64,000 bases of DNA from positions 1 through 64,000 of the forward strand of contig CAVRVD010000019.1 of assembly GCA_963724535.1 (NCBI GenBank), written 5' to 3'. The notes under the pieces were generated by a model. That model was not told where the DNA came from and made no database searches. It saw only the letters and a list, made by a program, of their open reading frames with translations. The stretch's first letter is position 1. Every line of letters starts with the position of its first letter. This stretch comes from JADJPO01 sp963724535. GTDB taxonomy: Bacteria > Actinomycetota > Actinomycetes > Actinomycetales > Kineosporiaceae. This document shows, piece by piece, positions 53,786-62,431 of the stretch. The position numbers and the translations under genes are program-made.

Positions 53786-53981
53786 GGCCACCATCATCGC
53801 CGCCGGTTCGGCAGGACCGTGTCCGCCATGCCCGGCCGTGCGTCGTCACCGGTCGTGACGGCATTCGGACGTGGATACCGCGACGTGCGCCGTGTGGCGT
53901 GGTCGCGCTTGCGTACCGTCATGGCTACGGTGGGTCGATCGGGACACCGCAGCCCGTGATGTCCCTGTGTGACGACCGAGG

Positions 53982-54530
53982 ATGGCGATGTCAGGGTCCT
54001 TCCCCGCCCTCTCGTGGCCCGGTCGGCGCGCGGCCCACGCGAGCCGGACCGCGACCGTGGCACTGACCGTCGCCCTGCCGGCGACCATGGTGCTGTCGCT
54101 CGCCGGCTGCAAGGGGATCGACAAGTCGCAGTGGCGCGACTTCCCGATCTCGACCGCCGAGGCCGCCCGTCAGAGCGAACAGGTGACCACGAGCGGCGGT
54201 CAGGTGGTCATCGAGCAGCGCCAGCAGGTGGACACCTCCGGCGACTCTGGGGTAATCGGTGGCGCCGCGCGGGGCAGCCACCGGTCAGCGGCGGCCACCG
54301 TCGTGGTAGCCACCGACCCGTCCACCTGCTGGGTGCTGGTCGTCGACGCCAACTACCACCGCGGCTGCGGCAACGCGCGGATCTCCGATGTCTACGGCAC
54401 CAGCGCGGGACGAGTGACCAAGCTCAGTGGGACCACACCCATCAGCCTCGAGCTGATCAGCAGTTCCGGGCAGACCGTGGCCACCGGCCGGGTGAGCAGC
54501 AGCAACCACTACGTCACCGTCCGCGGCTGA
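53982..54530 (+). CDS. Predicted lipoprotein of unknown function
   Basis: The product has 182 residues. An Arg-rich start and the hydrophobic stretch ATVALTVALPATMVLSLAGC end in a lipobox (LAGC) near residue 43, so it should be a lipid-anchored exported protein. The mature part is polar and beta-rich, with two cysteines (near STCWV and RGCGN) that may form a disulphide. No family is recognised. Its 3' end overlaps the opposing BTAD gene by 17 bases. Confidence 0.6.
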   Translation: MAMSGSFPALSWPGRRAAHASRTATVALTVALPATMVLSLAGCKGIDKSQWRDFPISTAEAARQSEQVTTSGGQVVIEQRQQVDTSGDSGVIGGAARGSHRSAAATVVVATDPSTCWVLVVDANYHRGCGNARISDVYGTSAGRVTKLSGTTPISLELISSSGQTVATGRVSSSNHYVTVRG

Positions 54531-55185
54531 CGTCGGCGCCGGCTCGAGGGGCCAGCCCGACGATCAGGGCCAGGGTGGCCGGCTGCGGACCGACCTGCAG
54601 CTCCCGGTGCAACCGGTCGGTCAACGCGGTCAGGCACCGCATCGCCGCGGCCGGGTCACCTACGGCCAGGTGCGCCCGGATGACCCACCGGGCCACGTCC
54701 TCGTCCAGGGGGGCCAGGTGCAGGGCACGCTCGGCAGCGACCACCGCGGCCCGGGCGCCGTCCGGTCCCGGCCGGTCCAGGGAGGCGGCGCAGTGGCCCA
54801 GCAGGGCCTCGATCACTCTGCGGTGCAACCAGACCCGCTCCTCGAGGACCCACCAGTCGTCCCAACCGGGGAGCAGCTCGGTGGACCAGGGCAGTCGGGC
54901 GAGGGCCTGCGGGCGTCCGTCACGCAGGTGTGCGAGGTCCCGGCGCAGCCCGTGCACGTCGATGAGGATCGGCGTGGCCAGACCGAGCACCCCGGGTCGT
55001 GACGTGCGCACCAGGGCGCCGCCCGCCGGCATCCGGAACAGCACGTCACGCAACCGGGCCAGGCGACGCCGGTCAGGCCCGTCGAACAGCAATCGGGCCA
55101 CCTCGAGTCGGTCGGTCGGCCCCAACAGAGCGAGCGCGGCGAGCACCCGGCGCGCCGGTGAGGTCAAGGCGACCACCTCCGCCAC
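54514..55185 (-). CDS. BTAD-domain protein (bacterial transcriptional activator domain)
   Basis: The protein has 223 residues. The N-terminal part looks like a degenerate winged helix (SPARRVLAALALLGPTDRLEVARLLF). The C-terminal 120 residues are TPR-like helices of the BTAD type (RAAVVAAERALHLAPLDEDV, HLAVGDPAAAMRCLTALTD). The SARP-type DNA-binding domain is short or missing, so it may be a co-regulator. A second BTAD fragment lies at 56287-56586. In actinobacteria such genes often lie near Flp/Tad pilus loci. Confidence 0.7.
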   Translation of the reverse strand: MAEVVALTSPARRVLAALALLGPTDRLEVARLLFDGPDRRRLARLRDVLFRMPAGGALVRTSRPGVLGLATPILIDVHGLRRDLAHLRDGRPQALARLPWSTELLPGWDDWWVLEERVWLHRRVIEALLGHCAASLDRPGPDGARAAVVAAERALHLAPLDEDVARWVIRAHLAVGDPAAAMRCLTALTDRLHRELQVGPQPATLALIVGLAPRAGADVSRGR

Positions 55186-55332
55186 GCCCTCAAGCCCCCA
55201 CCCGCCGGAACCCGCCGGGCCCGTCAGCCTCGCGCCAGACCCGCACCACCAGCAGGGCCACCGGCGAGGACGGCGGGTCCGGCATCGGGTCGTCGCCCGG
55301 CTGCGGACGCGGGCGGGGCGGGAGCCCTCCCA

Positions 55333-56026
55333 TCAGTGCGGGGCGAGCACGACCCCGGTGCGCAGCACCGAGTCGATCTCGCCGGCAAGGGCGTCCAGCC
55401 GCTTGCGGACGGTCGCCGGTGACCCACCGCTGGCCGTGGCCTGACGCATCCGGGTCTGGATCGCGGCCAGCCGGGCCCGCGCCGCCGGAGTGATCTGGAG
55501 CCGGTGCCGGCCGACGATGACGAACTGGTAGGCCAGCGCCGTCGTTGCGCAGCGCGAGCAGCCTGCTACGCCCGTTGTCGAGCGACTGCGCACCCCGCGC
55601 GCCAGGTCCTCGGCCACGACCAGGTTGCTGATCCGCGCCGAAGGCGGTTTGCCGGGCGCCGGGGCGATGGCGACGTCCTTGACGTGCCCGGCGACCACGA
55701 TCTGAACCGAGACGGCCAGCGCCCGGCAGTTGCGGCAGCTCGCTCGGGCGTGGGCGCGGTTGCTCGCCACCAGCGCCGAGCCGTCGGTGACCCGGACGGC
55801 GAAGGCGAACCGCGACGCCCGCTGCCCGTCCCGGGTGGCCCGGCTGACCGCTCGGGTGGTCACCGTCGTCGTCGGCCGGTCGGCCGGTCGGCCGGTCGGC
55901 CCCCGGCACACTACCGGCCGCACTCGCGGCCGGTGCCTGCAGTACCGTCCCGGCACCGGCCAGCAGAGCTGCCGTGACCAGCGCCGAAAGGCGGCGCACC
56001 ACATGACGTCTCGACCTGGTCCTCAT
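55333..56026 (-). pseudogene. Secreted protein of unknown function, frame broken inside an 8-bp tandem repeat
   Basis: The signal peptide is in one frame (ATG 56026, MRTRSRRHVVRRLSALVTAA, cleavage near AASA) and the mature protein is in another. The frame change lies in the tandem repeat at 55871-55902. By arithmetic, gaining one 8-bp unit (or losing two) joins the two frames into a protein of about 230 residues. The mature part has two Cys-x-x-Cys pairs (CRNC, CSRC) and a helical C-terminus. It is either a pseudogene or a phase-variable gene now in the off state. Its ATG overlaps the stop of the ParA-like remnant upstream. Confidence 0.65.
55871..55902. repeat. 8-bp tandem repeat (GTCGGCCG), four copies
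   Basis: GTCGGCCG is repeated at 55871-55878, 55879-55886 and 55887-55894, and 55895-55902 is GTCGGCCC. Unit length is not a multiple of three, so each gain or loss shifts the frame of the secreted-protein gene on the minus strand. Confidence 0.9.
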
Positions 56027-56283
56027 CGCTGCACCGCGTTCTCGTACTCGTGCCGTCCGTCGCCCTCACCGGCTGGCATGCCGGTGGGATCGTCCAGGTG
56101 CTCGTCGCGGAAGCCCTCGGCCACCAGCGCGGCCAGTTCCAGGGAGGCCGCCCGGGTGGCCGGACGCAGGTCCTCCGGGGCAGTGCGGGCACCCGCTTGC
56201 AGGGCCCGGTCCCACGGCACCTGGATCACCCCGGCGCATCGGGCGCGGAAGTGCGCCTCGATGGCGTCCAGATGCACCAGTCC
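56023..56283 (-). pseudogene. 3' fragment of a ParA/MinD-like ATPase (TadZ/CpaE type)
   Basis: The readable part is the last helices of a MinD-like protein: HLDAIEAHFRARCAGVIQVP, then WDRALQAGARTAPEDLRPAT, then RAASLELAALVAEGFRD. The whole ATP-binding part, with its Walker motifs, is missing. At about 56285 the DNA joins another truncated gene on the other strand. The residues still read in the minus frame beyond that point are antisense to the BTAD fragment and are not part of this gene. Confidence 0.6.
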
Positions 56284-56286
56284 ACC

Positions 56287-56586
56287 CTGACGCACTGCGC
56301 GAGAGCGCCCACCGCCGGCTGATGGAGGTCTACCTACCTCGCCGCCGGCGACGCCGCGGCGGCGCTGGCCCAGTTCCACTCCTTCAAGACCCTGCTCGCC
56401 GCCGAGCTCGCCCTGTCCCCCACGTCGTTGATGACCGCGCTGTGCTCGGCCGCGCTGCAGCAGGACCGGCAGCGGACCCGGCCGCTGAGCGGCTCCCGAC
56501 CGGTTCCGACGCGCCGGACCGCCGTCCCGGCGCGTCAGCGGGTGCGTCGCGGGCCCACCCGCATGGCGGCCACGGCACCCGAGTGA
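56287..56586 (+). pseudogene. 3' fragment of a BTAD/SARP-type regulator, frameshifted
   Basis: From about 56287 the plus strand reads DALRESAHRRLMEVYL and, in another frame, AAGDAAAALAQFHSFKTLL, then AAELALSPTSL, which together are the BTAD helix pair. The two parts are joined by a doubled CTAC (56333-56340), a 4-base insertion. The stop is at 56584-56586. No upstream part of the gene is present, so it is a truncated remnant. Confidence 0.6.
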
Positions 56587-56723
56587 GCCGCGCGGTCGGG
56601 GCGGGCTGGGGCCCTGTCCGCCGCGCTGGCCCGCCCAGGTCCGTGAACTGCCTGCTGGTCCGAACTGGGTGATGCACCGCTCGTATTGTCCTTTACCCGC
56701 CGACAGGGGATACCGTCCTGCGG

Positions 56724-57410
56724 GTGGCCGTGATTCTGCTCGTCGAGGACGACGCCGGGATCCGCTCTGCCGTGACCCGCGCGCTGACCGAGCGAGGGCA
56801 CGCCGTGACGTGGCAGCCGGCCGGCCTGCCGGGGCTCCAGGCGGTGATCGACGAACGTCCGGACGTCGTCCTGCTCGACCTCGGGCTGCCGGACGTCGAC
56901 GGGGCCCAGGTGCTGACCATGATGCGGGCGGTGAGCGACGTCCCGGTCATCGTGGTGACCGCACGCGACGACGACGCCGACGTCATCAAGGCCCTGGACG
57001 CCGGGGCGGACGACTACATCGCGAAGCCGTTCGGAGCCGACCACCTCGAGGCCCGGATCCGCGCGGTGCTGCGCCGCAGCGCCGGCCAGCGGTCCGAGGG
57101 GCCGATCACGGTCGGCGAGCTGGTCGTCGACCCGCGCACCCGCTCCGCCGGCCTGGCCGGCAAGCCGTTGGAGCTGTCCCGCAAGGAGTTCGACCTGCTC
57201 TACGCCCTGGCCCAGCGAGCGGGTGAGGTGGTCAGCAAGCGCGAGCTGCTCGCCGAGGTGTGGCGCCAGCCGTACGGAGGCGGTGACCGGACCGTCGACG
57301 TGCACCTGTCCTGGCTGCGCCGAAAGCTCGGTGAGACGGCCGCCGAACCGCGCTACCTGCACAGCACCCGAGGCGTCGGAGTCAGGCTGGCCGCCCCCGG
57401 CAGCGACTGA
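56724..57410 (+). CDS. OmpR-family response regulator
   Basis: The protein has 228 residues. The receiver domain has the acidic pair in VEDD, phospho-acceptor Asp52 (VLLDLGLPD) and Lys101 (AKPFG). The C-terminal winged helix has the OmpR recognition segment (LSRKEFDLLYALAQRAGEVV, then VDVHLSWLRRKLGE). The GTG at 56724 is used. The kinase gene follows eleven bases on. Target sites with 11-bp direct repeats lie before the next gene group (58840-58855). Confidence 0.95.
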   Translation: MAVILLVEDDAGIRSAVTRALTERGHAVTWQPAGLPGLQAVIDERPDVVLLDLGLPDVDGAQVLTMMRAVSDVPVIVVTARDDDADVIKALDAGADDYIAKPFGADHLEARIRAVLRRSAGQRSEGPITVGELVVDPRTRSAGLAGKPLELSRKEFDLLYALAQRAGEVVSKRELLAEVWRQPYGGGDRTVDVHLSWLRRKLGETAAEPRYLHSTRGVGVRLAAPGSD

Positions 57411-57421
57411 GGAGACGCTGG

Positions 57422-58747
57422 GTGCGCCGCCGCCTCGCCGTCCTGGTCGCCGCGACCACCTCTGTGGTCGTCATTGCCTTCCTGGTGCCGCTGACGCTGC
57501 TGCTGCGCTCGCTGGCCGAGGAACGGGTCCTGGCCGGGTCGGCCGAGCGGGCCACCCAGCTGCTGACCCTCGCGGTGGACTCGGCACCGCAGGACCTCGA
57601 GGAGAACGTCAAGCGCTACTTCGCCGAGAACCCTCAGCCACCCGGGACCGCCACGGCGCTGATGCTGCCGATCGGGGGCGCCTACCGCCCCGAGGGGGGT
57701 GCGATCGGCAGCTCGGTCTCCGAGGTCCTCGACGACGAGGGGGTGCGGCAGGCCTTCGACACCATGCAGTCCTTCCGCCGACGCGTCGAGGGCGGCATGG
57801 TCACCTACCGGGTCTCCTCCTCCGACAGCGGCGGCACCTTCGTCACCCGGGACCAGGTCACGGACGAGATCCTGCACCGTGGGGTGCTGCGCAGCACCCT
57901 GATCGTGGGCGGTCTCGGCGTGGCTCTGCTCGGGTTGGCCGTACTGGCCGCTGACCGGCTCGCCCGGCGGGTCAGCGGACCCATCCAGGAGGTGGCCAAC
58001 GCCGCCGACGCGATGCGCGAGGGGGATCTTGACGTCCGGGTGGACGAGCGGGGCATGCCCGAGGTGGTCACCCTGGCCAAGGCGCTGAACCGGCTGGCCG
58101 AACGGGTCGGGCGGCTGCTGTCCGCCGAACGGGACGCCGTCGCCGACCTGTCGCACCGGCTGCGGACCCCGGTCACGGCGTTACGCCTGGACACCGAGAT
58201 GATCTCCGACCCGGACGTCGGGGAGCGACTGCGCGACCACATCACCCAGCTGGAGCGGACCGTGGACGCGATCGTGCACGACGCCCGACGGCCGAGTCGC
58301 ACCGACGCGGTGGGGGCCTGCGACGCGGCCAAGATCGTCCGGGAGCGGGTGACGTTCTGGTCGGCGCTGGCCGAGGAGCAGGGCCGCCCGCTGCGCACCG
58401 CCGTCCCGGATCGGCCGTTGCTGGCCAAGGTGGCGGCCGGCGACCTGACCGACGTCGTGGATGTGCTGCTCGACAACGTCTTCGCGCATACCGAGGACGG
58501 CGTGCCGATCGAAGTCTGGGTGGTGCCCCGGGCGGACGGCGCGATCGTGCTCACGGTCGAGGACGGCGGGCCGGGTCTGCCGGCCGGAGACATCGTCTCC
58601 CGGGGGCAGTCCGGGGCCGGCTCCAGCGGCCTGGGCCTGGACATCGCCCGGCGTGCGGCGATGGCGTCGGGCGGATGGCTCGAGCTTGGCCAGTCCCGGT
58701 TGGGCGGTGCCCTGGTGCGGGTGGTGCTGGGCAAGGCGGACACCTGA
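57422..58747 (+). CDS. Sensor histidine kinase
   Basis: The protein has 441 residues. The first membrane helix is near residues 5-28, an extracellular sensor domain of about 125 residues follows, and the second helix is near 157-177. Next comes a HAMP linker (RRVSGPIQEVANAADAMREG), the phospho-acceptor His245 (DLSHRLRTPV) and the ATPase domain (DVLLDNVFAHTEDG, GDGGPG-like EDGGPGLP, GLGLDIARRAAMASGG). The signal it detects is unknown. The GTG at 57422 follows the regulator. Confidence 0.93.
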   Translation: MRRRLAVLVAATTSVVVIAFLVPLTLLLRSLAEERVLAGSAERATQLLTLAVDSAPQDLEENVKRYFAENPQPPGTATALMLPIGGAYRPEGGAIGSSVSEVLDDEGVRQAFDTMQSFRRRVEGGMVTYRVSSSDSGGTFVTRDQVTDEILHRGVLRSTLIVGGLGVALLGLAVLAADRLARRVSGPIQEVANAADAMREGDLDVRVDERGMPEVVTLAKALNRLAERVGRLLSAERDAVADLSHRLRTPVTALRLDTEMISDPDVGERLRDHITQLERTVDAIVHDARRPSRTDAVGACDAAKIVRERVTFWSALAEEQGRPLRTAVPDRPLLAKVAAGDLTDVVDVLLDNVFAHTEDGVPIEVWVVPRADGAIVLTVEDGGPGLPAGDIVSRGQSGAGSSGLGLDIARRAAMASGGWLELGQSRLGGALVRVVLGKADT

Positions 58748-58790
58748 GCGACCACGGCACGGGACCGGGCGGCGAACAATCCAGACGTTT

Positions 58791-58855
58791 ATCCGATCTC
58801 GGTACAAACGTTGCGTTACCAATCCGATATCTGCCGGTGTTGAGCCGATCTTGAG
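58791..58855. promoter_or_regulatory. Repeated elements before the redox gene group, possible response-regulator site
   Basis: TTGAG at 58840-58844 and 58851-58855 are direct repeats eleven bases apart, as expected for an OmpR-family dimer. In addition, ATCCGATCTC (58791) and ATCCGATATC (58822) are near-identical. All lie in the 164-base gap between the kinase gene and the next gene, in an A/T-richer stretch. Confidence 0.4.
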
Positions 58856-58911
58856 AGCGGGATGACGGCGGCTTCACCCCTGGCCTTTTCACCGACCCGC
58901 AGAATGGCCCG

Positions 58912-59511
58912 GTGTCCCGCTCCCGCCGTCGCCAGCCGCAGCACCGCCTGACCCCCCGCGACCGTGATCGGACCCGGCGCATCCTCACCGTGCTGACCGG
59001 GGGGGTCACTCTCGGCACCGTGGTCGCGACCGGCGGCGCCATGAACCTGGCCGCTCAGGCCACCGCAGAGCGTGACGCCCAGCGGGCGGCGCAGGCGACG
59101 GCCGAGGCTGAGGCGGCAGCCGCGGCAATCAGCTCCGGGACGGCACCGGCCTCCCCGCGCTCCACCGAGGTCTACACCTCCGCCGCGGCCTCGCTGTCCG
59201 ACCCGTCGACGACCAGCCAGACCACTTCGACGGTCGCGAAGACGACCGCAACGAGCTCGACGACAGCGAAGAAGACCAGCCAGACCACGGCCGCCTCGAA
59301 GACCAGCGCCAAGGTCGCAGCTGCCACCCCATCGAAGAGTCCGGCACCCGCGCCATCCACCCAGCCGCCGGCACCCACCACCCAGGAACCACCTCCGCCG
59401 ACCACCGCACAACCCGCGCCCACGACGCAGGAGCCAGCGCCGACCACCCAGGAGCCGGCGCCGCCGCCGACCACGTCCCAGCCCGAGCCGGCGCCCACCA
59501 GCGGGTCCTGA
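58912..59511 (+). CDS. Pro/Thr/Ala-rich membrane-anchored protein
   Basis: The product has 199 residues. A basic cytosolic start is followed by one membrane helix (ILTVLTGGVTLGTVVATGGA). A coiled-coil-like Ala/Gln segment follows (RAAQATAEAEAAAAA). The rest is a Ser/Thr and then Pro-rich tail with PAPTTQEP repeats, like a wall-spanning linker. There are no catalytic motifs and no FMN-attachment motif. It heads the redox group. The GTG at 58912 is used. Confidence 0.65.
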   Translation: MSRSRRRQPQHRLTPRDRDRTRRILTVLTGGVTLGTVVATGGAMNLAAQATAERDAQRAAQATAEAEAAAAAISSGTAPASPRSTEVYTSAAASLSDPSTTSQTTSTVAKTTATSSTTAKKTSQTTAASKTSAKVAAATPSKSPAPAPSTQPPAPTTQEPPPPTTAQPAPTTQEPAPTTQEPAPPPTTSQPEPAPTSGS

Positions 59512-59547
59512 CGGCCCGCGGCGATCGGCGATCTGAACCGGCCCCTC

Positions 59548-60552
59548 ATGACCACCACTCGGGTACCGCGCCGCCGCCCCACCGAGGCGCCGTCCAGGTA
59601 CGCGAGTGCGACCTGGACCGCGTGGGCGACCCAGGTCTTCCTGGGCGTCGCCGACGAGGACCTCATGCCGCCGGCGCGCCGGCTCGTGGAGCAGCTGATG
59701 GGCGAGCTGGACCTGGCGATCAGCCGGTTCCGTCCGGACTCGGACCTGGTCCGGGCGAACACCGCCGCCGGCCGGTGGGTGAGCGCGTGCGACTGGCTGG
59801 TGACGGCCACCGAGGTGGCGCTCACGGCGGCGCGCGAGACCGACGGCCTGGTCGACCCCACCCTCGGCCGGCAGCTGGAGCATCTCGGCTACGACGCAGA
59901 CCTGGACGTCGTCCGCAGCCGGACCGCCTCGGAGCCGGCCCGCACGGCACCCGGCCCGACCGACCTGCCGCAGGTGCCCCCGCTCAGCGGCGCCTGGTCC
60001 CGGGTGCGGACCGCTCCGGGCCGGGTGCTCGTCCCGTTCGGCTCGGCCCTCGACCTGGGCGCCACCGGCAAGGCGTTCGCCGCCGACCGGATCAGCACAG
60101 CCGTCGCCGAACGGATCGGCACAGACTGCATCCTGTCCCTCGGCGGTGACGTCGCGGTGGCCTCCCGCCCCGGCAGCGGGGCGGAGCACCCGTGGCAGGT
60201 CGCGGTCAGCGAGCGCCCCGGCGAACCGCCCCAGCAGGTGGTGGCACTGCCGCATGGCGGGGTCGCCACCTCGACCACCGAGCACCGCACCTGGCGCCGG
60301 GACGGCGAGCTGCTCCACCACCTGCTCGACCCGGCCACCGGCCGACCGATCCGGCGGGTGTGGCGGACGGCGACCGTGCGGGCGGGCGACTGCGTGCGCG
60401 CCAACGTGGCCTCCACGGCGGCCCTGGTGCTCGGTGAGCGCGCCGGCGGATGGCTCACGGCGCGCAACCTGGACGCCCGGCTGGTGGCGGCCGACGGTAG
60501 CGTGTCGACGGTCGGAGACTGGCCGCCCGGGCAGGAGGGCCCGTCGTCATGA
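59548..60552 (+). CDS. apbE: FAD:protein FMN transferase
   Basis: The protein has 334 residues. It attaches FMN covalently to a threonine or serine in target proteins outside the membrane, using FAD. The ApbE signatures are DLGATGKAFAADR (the magnesium and FAD site), LSLGGDVAVASRPG, and HHLLDPATGRPI. No signal peptide is evident at the N-terminus, which is Arg-rich; it might act in the cytosol or be exported by another path. It overlaps the next gene by four bases. Confidence 0.9.
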   Translation: MTTTRVPRRRPTEAPSRYASATWTAWATQVFLGVADEDLMPPARRLVEQLMGELDLAISRFRPDSDLVRANTAAGRWVSACDWLVTATEVALTAARETDGLVDPTLGRQLEHLGYDADLDVVRSRTASEPARTAPGPTDLPQVPPLSGAWSRVRTAPGRVLVPFGSALDLGATGKAFAADRISTAVAERIGTDCILSLGGDVAVASRPGSGAEHPWQVAVSERPGEPPQQVVALPHGGVATSTTEHRTWRRDGELLHHLLDPATGRPIRRVWRTATVRAGDCVRANVASTAALVLGERAGGWLTARNLDARLVAADGSVSTVGDWPPGQEGPSS

Positions 60553-61118
60553 TGCTGTGGTTCGCCAACCGGGGGACCGGGGTCGTGCTGGTCGCGTTGC
60601 TGACGCTGGCCACGGCGCTCGGCGTGCTGGCCACCGCGCGCACCGGTTCGCGCTGGTGGCCGCGTTTCGCCACCCAGACCCTGCACCGCAACGTCTCGCT
60701 GCTGGCCACGGTGCTGCTCGTCGTCCACGCCGCAACGGCGGTGCTGGACGAGTTCGTCGACCTGCGCTGGTACCACGTGGTGCTGCCGGTCGGCGGCGAG
60801 TACGCAACCAAGCAGCGGTTGCCCCTGAGCCTGTCCGCGGCCGCACTGGTCCTGCTCAGCGTCGTCGTGGCGACCAGCCTGCTGCGGCATCGGCTCTCCC
60901 ACCGGGTCTGGCGCGCTGTGCACCTGCTGACCTACGCCGGCTGGGCGTCGGGCGTGCTGCACGGAGTCCTGATCGGGACCGACGCCACCACCTGGTGGGG
61001 CCTGGGCGTCACCGTGACCAGCGTCGTCGTGGTGTCCGCCGCGGTGGCACTGCGCCTGGTCACCGCCCGGTCAGAGCGCCGACTCGCCGAGACCGGGCCG
61101 ATGGCGGTGCTGCGGTGA
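60549..61118 (+). CDS. Ferric-reductase-like transmembrane cytochrome
   Basis: The protein has 189 residues with about five membrane helices. Paired histidines on two helices (LHRNVSLLATVLLVVHAAT, and VWRAVHLLTYAGWASGVLHG) fit two b-type haems that pass electrons across the membrane. It is likely to move electrons from the NuoF-like protein encoded next to an acceptor outside. The ATG at 60549 overlaps apbE by four bases. The substrate-side domain of ferric reductases is absent. Confidence 0.85.
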   Translation: MMLWFANRGTGVVLVALLTLATALGVLATARTGSRWWPRFATQTLHRNVSLLATVLLVVHAATAVLDEFVDLRWYHVVLPVGGEYATKQRLPLSLSAAALVLLSVVVATSLLRHRLSHRVWRAVHLLTYAGWASGVLHGVLIGTDATTWWGLGVTVTSVVVVSAAVALRLVTARSERRLAETGPMAVLR

Positions 61119-62431
61119 CCGCCGCGGCCACCGCCTGGGGCGCGCGCGCCGTGCCGGCCGGATCCGCCGGTGACGTCTGGGTGCTGGGCGGACCGAGACT
61201 GCTGGCCGGGGTGCACGAGGGACCACAGCTGCCCGCCCACCGGCGGCGGTGGCCGACCCCGGCGGCGCTGTCGGCCGACGAGCTCGTCGCCCTGACCGGC
61301 ACGACGGCCGTGCGCGGCCGTGGCGGTGCCGGGTTCCCGTTCTCACGCAAGCTGTCGGCGGCGGTGTCGTCCGGACGGCGACGGTCGATCGTGGTGAACG
61401 CCGCCGAGGGCGAGCCGGGCAGCGCCAAGGACAGCGCCATGCTGCTCACCGTGCCGCACCTGGTCCTCGACGGGGCAGCTCTGGTGGCCGGGGCGCTGGG
61501 GGTCGACCAGGTCCACGTGGTCGTGGCGGGTGAACGCCCGCAGGTGGTGCCGGCCGTGGCGCAGGCCATCGCAGAGCACGACTCACCGGTCCGCTTCAGC
61601 CTGGACGCGACCACCGGAGGATTCGTCGGTGGCCAGGCCAGGGCCGTGCTCGAGCTGCTGTCCGGTCGGCCCAACCTGCCGGTCACGGCGTGGGCGCCGG
61701 AGGCGGTCGACGGGCTGCGTGGACGACCCACCCTGCTGTCCAACGCCGAGACCTTCGCCCAGGTCGCGGCCCTGGCCACGCTGGGCCCGGCCGAGTACGC
61801 GGGCTGGGGGACGCCCGAGCAGCCGGGGACGACGCTGCTCACCATCGGCGGGGACGGGCCGGGCGGGGTCGTCGTCGAGGTGCCGTACGGGGTGCGGCTC
61901 GCCGAGGTGCTCACCCACTGCGGCCACGACGCCGAGGCCCCCACCCTCGTCGGCGGGTACCACGGCACCTGGCTCACCCCTGAGCAGGTGCAGGATCACC
62001 TGGTGAGCGACGCCGACCTGGCCCGAAGCCACGCCATGGTCGGCGCCGGGGTCGTGCTGCCGGTCGGTCCGAGCGCCTGCCCGGTACAGCTGACCGCCAC
62101 GGTTGTCTCCTACCTGGCCGGGCAGCGCGCCGGCCGATGCGGCCCGTGTGGGCACGGGCTGCCGGCACTGGCCGATGCCTGCACCGCCCTGGCCGCGGGA
62201 CGCGCCGGGGAGTCGACCCTGGCCCGGGTCGACGAGCTCGTTGCCCTGCTGCCCGGACGCGGCGCCTGCGCGCACCCGGACGGCACGGTGCGACTGGTCC
62301 GGTCGCTGCTGCGGGCCTTTCCCCTCGAGGTGGCGGTGCACCTGACCGGCCCCTGCTCGACCACCGCCTCGATCGGGCGCCCGACAGCCTCTGCGAACCG
62401 GGCCTTCCCCCGTCGACGGGACCTGCGATGA
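61115..62431 (+). CDS. NuoF-like NADH-binding flavoprotein with an iron-sulphur site
   Basis: The protein has 438 residues. The FMN/NADH region RGRGGAGFPFSRKL (67-80) and VNAAEGEPGSAKDS match NuoF, the NADH-oxidising subunit of complex I. The central SLBB-like region follows. At the C-terminal 4Fe-4S site, the usual CGxCxPC cluster reads as AGRCGPC and the far ligand is in GRGACAHPDG. The first of the four cysteines is therefore Ala, and the cluster may be altered or complete only with another ligand. The GTG at 61115 overlaps the cytochrome stop. Confidence 0.85.
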   Translation: MTAAATAWGARAVPAGSAGDVWVLGGPRLLAGVHEGPQLPAHRRRWPTPAALSADELVALTGTTAVRGRGGAGFPFSRKLSAAVSSGRRRSIVVNAAEGEPGSAKDSAMLLTVPHLVLDGAALVAGALGVDQVHVVVAGERPQVVPAVAQAIAEHDSPVRFSLDATTGGFVGGQARAVLELLSGRPNLPVTAWAPEAVDGLRGRPTLLSNAETFAQVAALATLGPAEYAGWGTPEQPGTTLLTIGGDGPGGVVVEVPYGVRLAEVLTHCGHDAEAPTLVGGYHGTWLTPEQVQDHLVSDADLARSHAMVGAGVVLPVGPSACPVQLTATVVSYLAGQRAGRCGPCGHGLPALADACTALAAGRAGESTLARVDELVALLPGRGACAHPDGTVRLVRSLLRAFPLEVAVHLTGPCSTTASIGRPTASANRAFPRRRDLR

